In this document: positions 14,832 to 26,869 of the stretch, in pieces
Layout: each line of letters starts with the position of its first letter
Position numbering within the stretch: position 1 is the first letter of the stretch
Source: Xestospongia muta
Taxonomy: Eukaryota > Porifera > Demospongiae > Haplosclerida > Petrosiidae
Direction: 5' to 3'
Assembly (NCBI GenBank): GCA_963693285.1
Contig: OY848918.1
Span: 6,205,876 to 6,269,875 of the forward strand
Length of the DNA stretch: 64,000 bases
Position numbers and translations under genes: made by a program
The notes under the pieces: model-generated
What the model saw: the letters and a program-made list of their open reading frames with translations, nothing else
The model's database searches: none
What the model was told of the DNA's origin: nothing

Positions 14832-17800
14832 ATGGAAGCACAAGGCTCAGGAGATATGGGAGATCGTCCACAAGGTTTCCGTAAGCGAAAGAACACAGCT
14901 TCAGAACTCACTCCAACAAAAGTTCCACATCTCCAAGAAGACATGGATGAAATTTTGATGTCCAAAGAAGTTACAAATTTTGTCCAAGCACCAGATTCAA
15001 CTCAACCTGACTCAAGTCCTACTGAAGACACGCCCACTCATAGTCCCCTGTCAAACATAGACTCAGTTGTGTCGACCAATTTGCAAATGATAACTAAGGA
15101 CTTAAGCAACTTCCGTCGTTTTAGTGCACGAGACAAAAAAAGGACAGATTTTTTTATTCCAACTGAGTTTCCACAAAGATTTAGCATTATGGAAAAGCCT
15201 TTCAAATCTCATTCTTTTCAAAGTGTTCGTAGAGCACTTAATTTTGACAGGTTGAAACATCGTGTCTTACCTGCAGAGCAAAACCACAATGAAGACCTTG
15301 GGTTCAATTTCATCAACGCTAACGATACAGTTGGGATGGAAACAGAAGTGGTTAGGGCGCAAAATATTGCTGCAGGGAGGAGAGAGAGGTCAATTATTAG
15401 AGACTCCCAACCACATGTAAGTAGGTTGTTGACTTTGTTGGTGTGAACTTTGTCAGGTAGGATGAGGTGATAGGTCTAAGGTATGAGACAAGACACCTGT
15501 GATGTCGTTTATTTATTGGGAATATATTTACAGTGTGGTCAATCAGATAAACACATTATCTGGTCTTATATAACTAATAAATTTTTTTTTGCTATTGGTG
15601 ATGTGTGTCTTGTCTTGTCAGTTAGCACTATCTGTTCGTTATCTGGTCTTATATAAGACTGCTTTGATTTTATTCTTGTGTGCAAAAAATACTTCAAAGT
15701 TTAAATATCTCCTCATTCACATGCATATACTGATTTTGTAAGTAACCAGTAGTCTATTACCTCAGTGTTCAAATTAACCTACAAATTTAGTAACAAATGA
15801 AAACGTTTTGTTAGCAATGCTGTCCTCTTCCTTACTTTGAGTGGGTTCATTTCCTGTAGGAAAGGAACATAGTTGATTCTCATGCTTTTCCTGTTGGGTC
15901 ACTTATATGGGGTAAATTACCAGGATATGACTGGTGGCCAGGCTATGTCATAAGCTATGGCAAGAAAGATAAGGCAGGAATGGAAACAGATGACAAGGAA
16001 GATGATGATGATGAAGAGGAAGAGGAAGAGGAAGTTGAAGTAGCCTGGGTTAAATGGTATGGAGATAATCAGCTGTCCCAAGTAAGTACACTTCTATATC
16101 AGAATGTTGGTTGGAATAGAGAGTCTCATTTTATATCATTTGTTTTAGAATTTGACAGAGTACTGTCAGTAGCTCTTCGTGATCAGACCTTTTGCACAAA
16201 ACAGTTTAAAATTTTAAGTCTATTTGTTCTTTCTTTTTTTCTTTTTTTCTGAGCAGCTGTCATCTCGTAAACTCTGCTCCTTTGCCCAATTTACTGAGTA
16301 TCTTTCTCCTAATAAAATTAAAGGATTGTATAAGAAAGCTCTTTTTGCAGTTCTCAAAGTTTGTTTAGCTATGATGTTGCTTTCTTGTGAAATATCCATT
16401 TCTAATTAGGAGGCTGCTAAGAGATGTTCAAAGGATATTGGAAGTGCCAAGTATGAAGATCGGAAAGCAGCTTGGACGTTTCATCCATCATTGTTATCGT
16501 CATGGTTTGAGGAAATGGGTATCATAGGAACAACAACAGAATTTGTGGAAGAAGTAACATCACAAGATGAGGTCAGACAGTTCAATTAAAAGCATATTCT
16601 ATAGATCACCAATCCATCCATTTATCCATCCATCCATCGACTTATCTATCTTTATAATCTGTAGCTCCCCCAACAAAATAGTCCACTACATTCTCCTGAC
16701 TCTTCATCTACAAACACACCAGCAGTTAAGAACTCAATCTTCACTCCCCTTCTTACATCTGACTCCAACAATCTCCCTAACAAAGAAGGAAAAGGTAAAG
16801 GAAAAGGACGAGGAGGACAGATATTGCTCTCTAGTCTTGAGAAAGACCTACTAGAATGGGGACTGATGAGTTTTCCCCCAACTGGACCCGATGGATTCAA
16901 GCCACGTCAAGGTATACCTTAGTATAACTATAATTTGCACTGTTCCTTGTTTGTATTAAAGAGGACCTTGTTGAGGTTAAGGTGTTCTCAATGGGTACTT
17001 CCAGCAATGAAGTGATTGTTAAAAGTGAAGATGGATTTATTCCTGAGTCTAGAGAAGAGAGAGGAGACGAGGGAAAGAGAGGACAAGGAAAGAACAAGTT
17101 GGTATTGGTTCAGACGAGAAGTAAAGGTATTTGAAACAAACCCTACTTCTAATTTATTTTGAGTGGGTTTTTTTATTTTTAGCTCAATTTGAATTAGTAA
17201 TGCAAGGACAGCTTGATATTGAAGGTTTGTAATAAATGTCCTTTTATTTTGTTTCTGTTTATTCTCTTTATTGTCACCTAACCTTATCTCTAGATATCTG
17301 TATATCTTGTGGAACAACTAATATTGTTGCAGAGCATCCTCTCTTCCATGGTGGTCTGTGTAAGCCTTGTAAAGTGAGTTATTAACACCACACTGATCAC
17401 TACCTGATTTGTATCACTCTGATATTAATACAATATAATAGACAATTTGATTCAAACTTGACATTATATTGATTTACAGGAAAGTTTCATGGAGTATGCC
17501 TATCTCTTTGATGAGGATGGAACTCAAGTTAGTATATATTTATTTGAATTCTTTGTCATAACATTACTTTCTTTACAGATGTACTGCACTCTATGCTCTG
17601 GTGGAAATGAGGTCTTCATGTGTGACACACCAAATTGTTCCAAGTAAACGAAATAACTTTGATAGCACTGTAATAGTGACCTTCTTTCTATTTTCAGAGT
17701 GTACTGTGGACCTTGTATTGAGAAGTTATGTGGAAAAGATGAGAGACTATCAGTACGTATCAGTAGTGTGTTGTATGTTTGCTAGTGTCTGTCTGTCTGT

Positions 17801-19735
17801 TTGTCTGTTCATTAAATCTCTAGTCTGACTGTCTTCTTGCTTTTTGACTTTTTCTTTGTTAACTCATCTCTTTGTCTGTTTATCAGGTTCAAGAGATGAA
17901 GGAATGGCAATGTTATATGTGTTCTGAGAACAGCAGTGTTGGCGTAATTAAAAGAAGAGAAGACTGGAATCGAAAACTTCATGAGCTGTTTCTCAACGAC
18001 AATGAAATGCAATATGTATGTCACAAACCAACTTACAATATGTCAGTAATCGCCACTCACTTTGCACTAGGAACCACTGAAGTTTTTGCCCCCTGTACCA
18101 GCTGAAGAAAGGAAGCCAATTCGAGTACTTGGGTTATTTGATGGGATTGGAACAGGTATGACAAACTGGTATAGAAAACCTGTTTTATTAATATGTCATG
18201 CAGGTTTGTTAGTCCTGAAAGAGTTGGGTATCAAAGTAGATGTATACGTTGCATCTGAGATTGATCCAGATGCAGTAAAGGTACATCATGTGATAATCAC
18301 ATGACTTGACATAATATTTTATGATAATCATATGTTATTCACATGCAGGTATCACGAGTACAACATCCAGAAATAATTCATGTTGGAGCTGTGGAATATA
18401 TTACAGAGAAGGAGGTTAATTAATCTAATGTATCCCTATCATTATATTAGCACATAGGTACATGCTTGGGGTCCTTTTGATCTTATAATAGGAGGAAGTC
18501 CCTGTAATGATCTCTCAATTGTTAACCCAGCAAGGAAAGGAATTTATGGCAAGCAAAAATAAATAATTTAAAAGTAAGTGTCTTTATTTTTAGATGGAAC
18601 TGGCAAATTGTTTTTTGAGTTTTTCCGAATTCTAAGCTATGCTAAGCCACGCCTATATGAGCAACGTCCTTTTTTCTGGTTGTATGAGAATGTGGTTTCT
18701 ATGAGAGCTCCTGATAAGCAAATAATAAGTCGGTTTTTACAAGTTAGCTAATACAAACTCTATCTTAAAACTTAAATTATTTTTATCATTCTCTTTCAAG
18801 TGTAATCCAGTAGTTGTAGATGCTAGAGAAATATCAGCTGCTCATAGAGCTCGTTACTTCTGGGGTAACTTCCCTGGTATGAACAGGTACATCATTGATA
18901 TTCATTCCTAATTATAAACTTTGACCTTTTCAGACCAACAATACCTCTCCCAGGAGATCGTCTAACACTTCAAGAGTGTCTTGAGCCTCACTGTTTCAGA
19001 ACAGCCCAGGTACTTTGCATATATTTGAATGTTTAAGTGTATTTTGTTTTCACTTTCAGTTTACAAAATTGCGGACTATTACAACAAAGATGAACTCCAT
19101 CAAACAAACAAAGAAAGCCATTTTTCCTGTTAGAGTTGAGGTAGGAGCAATGGGAGAAGAGGATGAGGATGAAGACGGTGATGTCCTCTGGTGTACAGAA
19201 ATGGAGAGGTAATGTAGAGCCCAAGCAAGGATAAAGGACTTTATGAGTTCCTCGTAGGTTGTTTGGGTTTCCTGATCACTATACTGATGTGGCTAATCTT
19301 GGTCGATGTGGACGTCAAAGATTGTTAGGGAAAGCCTGGAGTGTTCCTGTTGTTAGACACTTGTTTTCACCTCTCAAAGTACAATTCTATTTTCAATGTA
19401 TATATTTTTACTCTTCATTCCCCCTACAGGACTACTTTCAGTCCAACACTACAGGAATGCCATCCTCTATCAAACATCCTGAAAGCTCCACCCCTACATC
19501 TTTACCAGAAACCAAGGAACTTAGTGTTACTATGACAACCCAAGAGCTGTCCCCATCAGCAACATCTGCTATTGTAGTAAATCCAAGTCTAATACCTGTA
19601 ATCACTCCTGTTACCACGAAAACACTTGATATTGTAACTCCTCCAGAACCTTTGTCTCCGGAACCAGAGTCTGTGATTTGTATTGAGAGTGATGTGTGTC
19701 TGGAACCCTCCTCAAATGTTAGTAGGCAAAGCTAA
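14832..19735 (+). CDS. DNMT3: DNA (cytosine-5)-methyltransferase 3 (de novo type)
   Basis: Twenty-two exons: 14832-15416, 15860-16081, 16257-16358, 16410-16571, 16665-16911, 16962-17126, 17183-17224, 17294-17373, 17480-17527, 17579-17643, 17698-17752, 17887-18015, 18071-18155, 18204-18280, 18349-18414, 18458-18548, 18594-18742, 18801-18886, 18934-19009, 19060-19208, 19258-19378, 19430-19735. They give 1035 residues. Order: Ser/Thr-rich N terminus; PWWP domain (about 200-350, core DWWPG), which reads histone methylation in this family; Cys-rich ADD finger (about 509-630); methyltransferase from about 645 with FDGIGTG (motif I), GGSPCNDLS with the catalytic Cys near 726, YENVVSM (VI), [10 protein letters not shown] (VIII) and [13 protein letters not shown] (X). 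The set PWWP-ADD-MTase defines DNMT3, not DNMT1. All catalytic motifs are present. Odd points: about 97 Ser/Thr/Pro-rich residues follow the methyltransferase domain, and the intron after the catalytic exon uses a GC donor (18549). Exons 19-22 are duplicated at 29.1 kb. Confidence 0.96.
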
Positions 19736-19869
19736 TTAATTAGTGGGTAATTCCCCATACCTCATTTAACAATCTAGTTTTGGTATACATTTAAAGCTAT
19801 ATCACTATTTTTCTGTTTATTCATTTGCTGTCTAAACAAATATTACATTGCTACTATATTTAATTTCTA

Positions 19870-20035
19870 GGTCAACCCTGTTATTACATTATTTAATTGA
19901 TCACTTAATTATATATAACCCTGTTATTACATTATTTAATTGATCACTTAATTATTTATAACCCTGTTATTACATCATTTAATTGATCACTTAATTATCA
20001 TTTAATCACTTAATTATTATTGTCTAATCACTTAT
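19870..20035 (+). repeat. Tandem repeat between DNMT3 and PDCD2-A
   Basis: About three copies of a roughly 46-bp AT-rich unit containing ACCCTGTTATTACAT and AATTGATCACTTAATTAT. It lies in the 367-bp tail-to-tail spacer. The same array recurs in the second segmental copy at about 30,010-30,175. Confidence 0.85.
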
Positions 20036-20102
20036 CATTAACTGGTCTATATTTTCATTTATTCATAAAAATTTATTTCATATACATCAAACAGTATATT
20101 AA

Positions 20103-22142
20103 TTATGACGTTAGTTCTTGTTTCCATAGAAACTCCTCAATATAACCAGGAGGAGTATGTAAACAATTTGCGACACAAGTATAGATCAGCAATGTACCCC
20201 AATCAATAGAGGTGGGGCTAGGGGTGGAGTCTAGGTTCAGATAATAGAGAAGCTGAGGCATAATCTAGATAACATAAAAACTATTAAAATTTAGACTATT
20301 ACAGAGTTCCAAATGTATTAATTTGAAGTCTGGAATACGTGTATCTGTAATAAGGCATAGTATAAATTGAATGGGATTTAAAATTTATGTGTGATTGTCT
20401 AAAAAATTATCTGAAATTCATATGTACATGTGTAATAAGGTATACCACAAATTGAATGGGATTTTAAAATTATGCGTGATTGTCTAAAAAATTACCTGAA
20501 ATTCAAATGTACACGTGTAATAAGGTATAGTACAAATTGAATGGGATTTTAAATTTATGCGTGATTGTCTAAAAAAATTATCTGAAATTTATATGTACAT
20601 GTGTAATAAGGTATATTACAAAGTGAATGGGATTTAAATTTTATATATGATTGTCTAAAAAATTACCTGAAATTCAAATTGTCTTGTTCCTTTGCATATT
20701 TCACAAGGAGGAATATTGTCTGGTATCTGATCTATTTCATTTGTAATTAACAAGGGTTCACCCCCAGGTTGATAGCGAATTACCTGTAATCAACAATACC
20801 CTTTATAATGAATGACCTAGACAATAAAGACACTTGTGTGTGTGTGTGTTCAAGAAACTAGTTCTACTATATTATTGGAACTCAAGATTGTAACTTGTAA
20901 GTATATTTCTCTCTACTAAGGATATTTTCAAGGAGTGTCCACTAAAGAAAGATGTAGTTTACCTGTTCTGGTTCAATGGCTACTCGTTTTCTAAAGTTAC
21001 TAAATGTCTTGTCCTCCTTTACTAAATTAGGTACATCTTTAACAAGATCTTTAGTATCTTTAAATTGTGAAGTGTTATATTTTTCATATTGAACATAGGT
21101 CAGATAATCTTCCATTCTAGATTATAATAAACTAATATCACATTTGATCATTAAATATTTCCTATTACCTCTCCTTTTCAGATCGTTCTTTTTCAGTAGA
21201 CTTATCTGGCTCTGTTTCTGTGATAATTTCAAATTCAGGTAACAGGATACCAGTATCAGAAGATGTAATGTCACTAATACCTATCTTACCTTTGAGGAGA
21301 AATAAAAACAATTAATACCACAGTTTGATTAATTACATAGCCTGCTTTCAAATTAACTCATTTTTTTAAAGATTTTTAACTTCAAAAAAGTTTGTATTTG
21401 ACCATTAGAGTAAGGCCCTTGATTTGCTTTAAAATGAATCATTTTGAAAACAAGCAAGCCAGCTGTATGTGTAGTATAAGTAGTAGCACTGTGTATAATG
21501 ATCTTATTACAGAGCTAGAGTGTTATACAGACCATCTCGTAAGTCTTTGCAAGTCTTTTTGTGGCTCTTCTTCCAGTCTAGTATCTGATGATGTTGAGAG
21601 CAGTAGTGTACTTGATGACACTGCCCACATTTACTAGGAGCAGGGCAACCACATATATGACACAATGGTGGAAGAGATGGTGTCACATGTGAGGATGAGA
21701 ATGAGACGTGTGAAGGTGAGGTAGATATATTATTTGAATCAATGTTTGTTTTATCATCTGAAACAGTTTCTTTATCTTTCAAATTTTCAGTTTCATTGTT
21801 AGTGGGATAATACCGATTATCTTGAGGTAAATAAGATCGTAAAACTCTAAATGGTTTAGCATTATGGTTCTTATGACAAGCTGTATCTAGACACATAAAG
21901 ACAAAAATACTGCGATGATAAGTGTCTGGTTCATCTGATAACGGAGCATAAATCTGAAGGAGAAGGATACACGGTTTGTTGCATTCTTTACAGATCAGCT
22001 GGTCTGATGACGGAAGATGTACCGGGTCTAGCCAGGATGGTTTCCCCCCAACTTTACTGGGATAGAATGGACTGGTTAGCTGTTCAGGAGAGCTACATTC
22101 TTCGAGAAATCCAAGCTCGACCGTTGCAATTCCACTAGCCAT
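20103..22142 (-). CDS. PDCD2: Programmed cell death protein 2 (MYND zinc finger), copy A
   Basis: Five exons in coding order: 21533-22142, 21169-21289, 20963-21116, 20667-20783, 20103-20264, giving 387 residues. The N terminus VELGFLEE and KVGGKPSWLDP match the PDCD2 N-terminal domain. CHICGCPAPSKCGQCHQVHYCS...H is the MYND zinc finger (about 163-200). The C-terminal domain has EPEQVIRYQPGGEPL, CEICKGTRQFEFQ and IDWGTLLIYTC. PDCD2 is known as a chaperone of ribosomal protein uS5, linking it to ribosome assembly. The gene is tail to tail with DNMT3. A second intact copy lies at 30,245-32,305. Intron 4 contains reiterated copies of the exon-4 donor region. Confidence 0.95.
20385..20666 (-). repeat. 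Intron repeats copying the PDCD2 exon-4 splice donor
   Basis: Three to four units of about 90-95 bp, each containing a copy of the exon-4 end GAATTTCAG or GAAATTCA-type sequence plus the following intron start. The same array occurs in PDCD2-B (about 30,535-30,805). Confidence 0.75.
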
Positions 22143-22316
22143 TTTACCACGTGGATGTACTATTATAGGGAGGAGCTTCAATTGGCTGGGGGAGGAGTAA
22201 CAATTTAATACAGAAATGCAAAAGAAAAACATGAGAGAATTGTTGAAAAATATACAAAAGAAATTAAACTATAGAACTAGAAATAATAGAGTAGTTAGCA
22301 AATTAAGATTAATTTT

Positions 22317-25300
22317 TTACCAAAAAATAATTCTTTGTTTAATAGCCTCATAATCATCGAACTTCTCACAACTCTCTTTGTGTGATCTGGATAACCACAG
22401 TCTCTGGATCGTACTATTATTAATGAGTGCAGTGAACATTGTCAGGAAGTTATCGCTTGTCAATGCAGTATGGTTGAGATGTAGTTCGGCCAATGATGTA
22501 GTTTCCTGCAAGAGTTCAGCAAATGTAGTTGTACTTTCTGAAGTAATCATAGGATTATAGCTGATGTCCAAACGCGTCAATGTTTGTTTTTCAATGATCC
22601 CTTCAGAGATCTGTTGGACACATTTATCATTGATGTTGCTGTTGTGAAGGTGTAGCTCTTTTAATACATTGTTGGTACGTAGCAAATATGATAAGCAACT
22701 TGAATCATCTTCATCTTCATTGTTGTCTGTTATGGCAAGCTTAACATTCCACATTCCAAATGTTTCAAGCGTATCATTAGTAGAGAGAGCATTGGTTATT
22801 TGCTTGATGCTGCCAGCAAGTGAAGAGGAGCGAAGTTCTAATGTCTTCAGCTTCTTATTTCTTCCAAGTCCCCCTGACAGTGCGGTAATGCAATTATTGT
22901 CCAATGGAGTATCAATTAGAATAAGTCCCTTTACTGGACACTCATTGAGATTGCTAACAATCACCAATGAACTTTCAGGGGATGCCTTGTAGACCCAAAT
23001 GTTCCATTCTGTTTGCTGTTCCTCTTTTAATTTGCTCATAACATCTTCACTTTGTTTAGGAGTTGGTGAAATGAGCTCAACAATATCAGAATACCACCGA
23101 ACATTTTTAGTGTCTTCTATGAGAAAGCAGAATAGTTTATACATTGTAACTGGTTATCAAATTGAATGCAATAATTACAATAATTGGTTTAAATCAACTA
23201 ATACTGCTTACCTTCTTTTGACTCTGTAACATTAGCTGAGCTTGTTAGATTATCTATTAACTCTGAAAGTAAATGATAGAATATATAATGACATACAAGT
23301 TGTATATTACTACCTGTGAGGGATTTCTCTGCATGTTCTTGAGCATGCTTCTTTATTTTTGATGTTGTTGGCGAAATGAGCTCAACAACATCAGAATACC
23401 ACTCAACATTTTTAGTGTCTTCTATGAGAAAGCAGAATAGTTTATATGTTGTAACTGGTTATCAAATTGAATGCAATAATTACAATAATTGGCTTAAATC
23501 AACTAATACTGCTTACCTTCTTTTGACTCTGTAACATTAGCTGAGCTTGTTAGATTATCTTTTAACTCTGAAAGTAAATGATAGAATATATAATGAAATA
23601 CAAGTTGTATATTAGTACCTGTGAAGGATTTCTCTGGACGTTCTTGAGCATGCTTCTTTATTTTTAATAAGATGTCTAGATGCGGAAAGAGTCAAATTAT
23701 GTATATGGTAATCGCTAATTACCATTCTTTTTCTTAATTGTGTTTCTGCTCTCTTCTAATTGTAGAGCCAAATTTGTGATTATCTTTTGTAGATCTTCTA
23801 CCTCCACTCGTAATTTTGTCTCACTACCTGTCATAAAATAGTTCACTCATTACAATTTTAAAAATATTAAGACAATATGAAAGATTGAAGCTAAGTAGTA
23901 TTCCTAAAGTAGTCATTGATTTTCCTGATGCTTTATAACTTGCTTGAAAGAAATAGTCACAATGTAAGATCCCTCAATATATGAAAACCTAAGTACCAAA
24001 TAGTTTTAGGACTAATACTAGCCTCGTACCCAGGCGTTAGAGTAGAACGTCTGGTGACTACTGCTTGCGCATGCACGTAATTATTTAAACATATTGACAT
24101 CATAATTACTACTTTTTTAATTAAATGACGAATCGATGGGCTGGGTTTGTAATGATGACGTGATTGACGTTGCATTCACTACACGAGTTTGAGCATGGCT
24201 AGGTGAGTGGTTATGCAATGATTTAGTGGAAGCCAAAAGAGCAACAAACTTGTTCAGTGCTGTTGGGATGCAAAACAACTAGGTTTCTCGAATAACTTCT
24301 TTGCTTGATGCCATCATTTCGAGAGATCATGGTCTCTCTTTATATATTTGTATTAAGTGCAAACTTCGAATTGTCTCTCTAGAGAAATATCTTGCAGACT
24401 TAAAGGCATTCAAACAGCTGGTTCCTAGCTTCTTTAAAGCATACAGTAGACCAGCAGAAAAGTTTCTATCAGTACTACAAGTAGCCATCACAATTAATCT
24501 AACATTGAGGTTAAAGGAATTTTGACGTCGTAGTTGACGGAGGATTCCTAGGGTATACTATTTTCCAAGAAATCTGTGGAAATTAAACGCATGCGCAAAC
24601 AGTAGTTTCCAGGCGTTTAGCCTGGGTACGAGGCTAGGACTAATACCTGTTGCGTATTGCGTATAGGTGATTTAAAAAACTAAAATTAATATGTCATCTG
24701 TGGCTTGTTTCAAGCAAATGCAATAACAATGCCACTCTCCTTGTGGATTAATAGATCCATAATTAATACCATGTCTATCAATTATTATTATACACATGTA
24801 CCTTCTAATTCCATAGTCTTTTTTCTACTGGTGGTTTGTTGTAGTTCCAGTTGACCTGTCAATTGATCCATAATTAATACCATGTCTATCAATTGTTATT
24901 ATACACATGTACCTTCTAATTCCATAGTCTTTTTTCTACTGGTGGTTTGTTGTAGTTCCAGTTGACCTGTCAATTGATCCATAATTAATACCATGTCTAT
25001 CAATTGTTATTATACACATGTACCTTCTAATTCCATAGTCTTTTTTCTACTGATGGTTTGTTGTAGTTCCAGTTGACCTGTCAATTGATCCATAATTAAT
25101 ACCATGTCTATCAATTGTTATTATAATACACATGTACCTTCTAATGACTTTATTTCCATAGTCTTTTTTCTACTGATGGTTTGTTGTAATTCCAGTTTAC
25201 CTGTTAATTGATCCGTAATTAATACCATGCCTATCAATTATTATTATACACATGTACCTTCTAATGACTTTATTTCCATAGTCTTTTTTCTACTGATGGT

Positions 25301-26869
25301 TTGTTGTACTTCTAATTGACCTGTCAATTCCTTTGTTTTCTCCTTTACCGTAGTTTTAATCTCCTATAATTATATCAATATGTAGCAACTATTGTCTAAA
25401 TCACTCACACTTACATGTATGTCAAAAATGGTGTAGTAACCAAAAGACAATCTAGATAATCCTATCTCTTTCAGCTCCTCAAGACTCTCCTTTGCTGTCG
25501 TTAGTAGAATATCCATCATATGTTGTGGAGCATAGCAGGTAATGATGATGGATTCACCTTCATTTATTGCTCTAACTTGTACATTGTTTACTAAATCTTT
25601 GAAGGCTTTTGCAAGTAAACATTTAATATCACTGATTGTGTGTTTGTCAGCTTCCCATTCTAGAACAAATACAATAGTCTCACAAATGAGTGGATGGGAA
25701 AATGAGTCTATTTTGAACGTCTGGTTACAACATATGTCAGCTTTGACTTTGTCGCAAAAATCATCAACTTTCTTTTTGAAATCTTCAATGTGATTTTTAG
25801 CTTCAATAATATTGTAGTGATCAACAATAGCCTCTAAACAGGCTACATTAATAATGGTGCATTTGCCTTCCACTAGATCCATAACATTATTGAATGACCT
25901 TGCTATCCCCAATTGATGCGTTAGCTCTGGGAAACATCTCTGAAGATATTTTTTAAGTGTTCTTAATGAAGAAATACTCTTAACAACAATGGGTACAACC
26001 TTCTCCATGAGATTTCCATAAGCTACTCTCATTTGATCAAAATTATACACATAGTGGGGTTGCATTCTGATTTGAAAGGTCTTATCTATTAATTATTAGT
26101 AGTTGATAATATTAAATTCATAAAATTTACTTACTATACTGTTGGAGTATATTGTTACCAATCATTACTGTTTCTTCAGACTTTAACAAAACACTGGCAA
26201 AGACTCTCAATTTGTTTGGATCCGCAGAGACAGTAGTACAAAGTGCTCTCAACGGACCATCACCAAGTACACCTTCCATCCTAATCACTTCATCTAATGT
26301 CTCCTTGGAGATCAGTCTCTCTGTATATAAAATCTGAACAATCTTTTTAGGAAGTATTAGCTTATCAGCGTGTCTCTGTAACATTTGACAAGCTGTAATG
26401 GATAATTCTGGTTCTTTTTCAGCTAGGGATAACAAAATCAATATTAAAAAATATATGGAAATTGTTGTGTACCATTTCTTTTGGCATTTCTAGCAGAAGT
26501 TGTTTCTCCTATTTTTTTAAGAGCACCAGCTAATGTTTTCCAAGTTGGTCCACCTCTCTCATCAACTTTGTCCACCCTTCGCAGCCAATTAGCTAAGCAC
26601 TCTAGAAGACATCGAGTAACATCTGGCCCATGTTGTGCTTCAATAGCGTCCAATGTATCCTTTATTAGGCCAAGGTTTAGACCAAGAATCATCCAATTAC
26701 GTTCTAAAAAATGACTACTTTTCAACAGTTCTAATACTTCATCTAGATGAGTAATATCTATGAGGAAATAAAAGGATATGTTACTTTGATAACTCTTTTA
26801 GAGAAATATTTGACAAAATATTATCTTCTTGTGGAAAATCTTACCTAATTCTTTTGAAGCCATTGCCAT
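22317..26869 (-). CDS. DEATH-domain/coiled-coil/LRR receptor-like protein, copy A
   Basis: Exons in coding order: 26845-26869, 26473-26757, 26135-26422, 25415-26085, 25258-25363, optional cassettes 25138-25200, 25024-25077, 24913-24966, 24802-24855, then 23723-23827, 23619-23675, 23517-23567, 23314-23421, 23212-23262, 22317-23116. With all cassettes it has 923 residues. Order: Death domain (about 9-103; WMILGLNLGL...CLLECLANWL pattern), a second helical module (about 104-199), a roughly 220-residue conserved domain containing YLQRCFPELTHQLGIA, a Lys/Glu-rich coiled coil, then leucine-rich repeats (about 690-910; LDISYNPMI, LHLNHTAL). No NACHT/NB-ARC ATPase is present, so it is not a standard NLR. 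By analogy with Death/LRR proteins it may be an intracellular immune or cell-death adaptor; this is inference. The ATG at 26867-26869 precedes a short first exon. Copy B at 32.5-35.6 kb lacks the cassettes. Confidence 0.85.
23212..23675 (-). repeat. Small internal exon-pair duplication in receptor A
   Basis: The exon pair encoding KIKKHAQE and DNLTSSANVTESKE occurs twice here but once in copy B. The upstream extra exon (23314-23421) starts like the LRR exon (EDTKN-EWYSDVVELISP) and ends like the KIKKHAQE exon, so it is a fusion made at the duplication breakpoint. Confidence 0.85.
24019..24636. mobile_element. Inverted-repeat transposon, 618 bp, 10-bp target duplication
   Basis: Ends read TAGCCTCGTACCCAGGC on both strands, with similarity extending about 50 bp inward to GCGCATGC. 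Direct repeats GGACTAATAC flank it (24009-24018, 24637-24646). The second segmental copy has an uninterrupted site near 33,875. Target duplications of 9-11 bp are typical of Mutator-like elements. No transposase is present; it carries a 74-residue open frame (24301-24525) with a CxxC motif that may be a captured exon. Confidence 0.85.
24802..25200 (-). repeat. Tandem cassette-exon array in receptor A
   Basis: Four units of about 110-125 bp, each containing an acceptor AG, a 54- or 63-bp open segment and a GTACATG donor. Segments: 25138-25200 (63 bp), 25024-25077, 24913-24966, 24802-24855 (54 bp each). They are copies of the end of the coiled-coil exon 25258-25363 and keep its phase. Confidence 0.85.
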
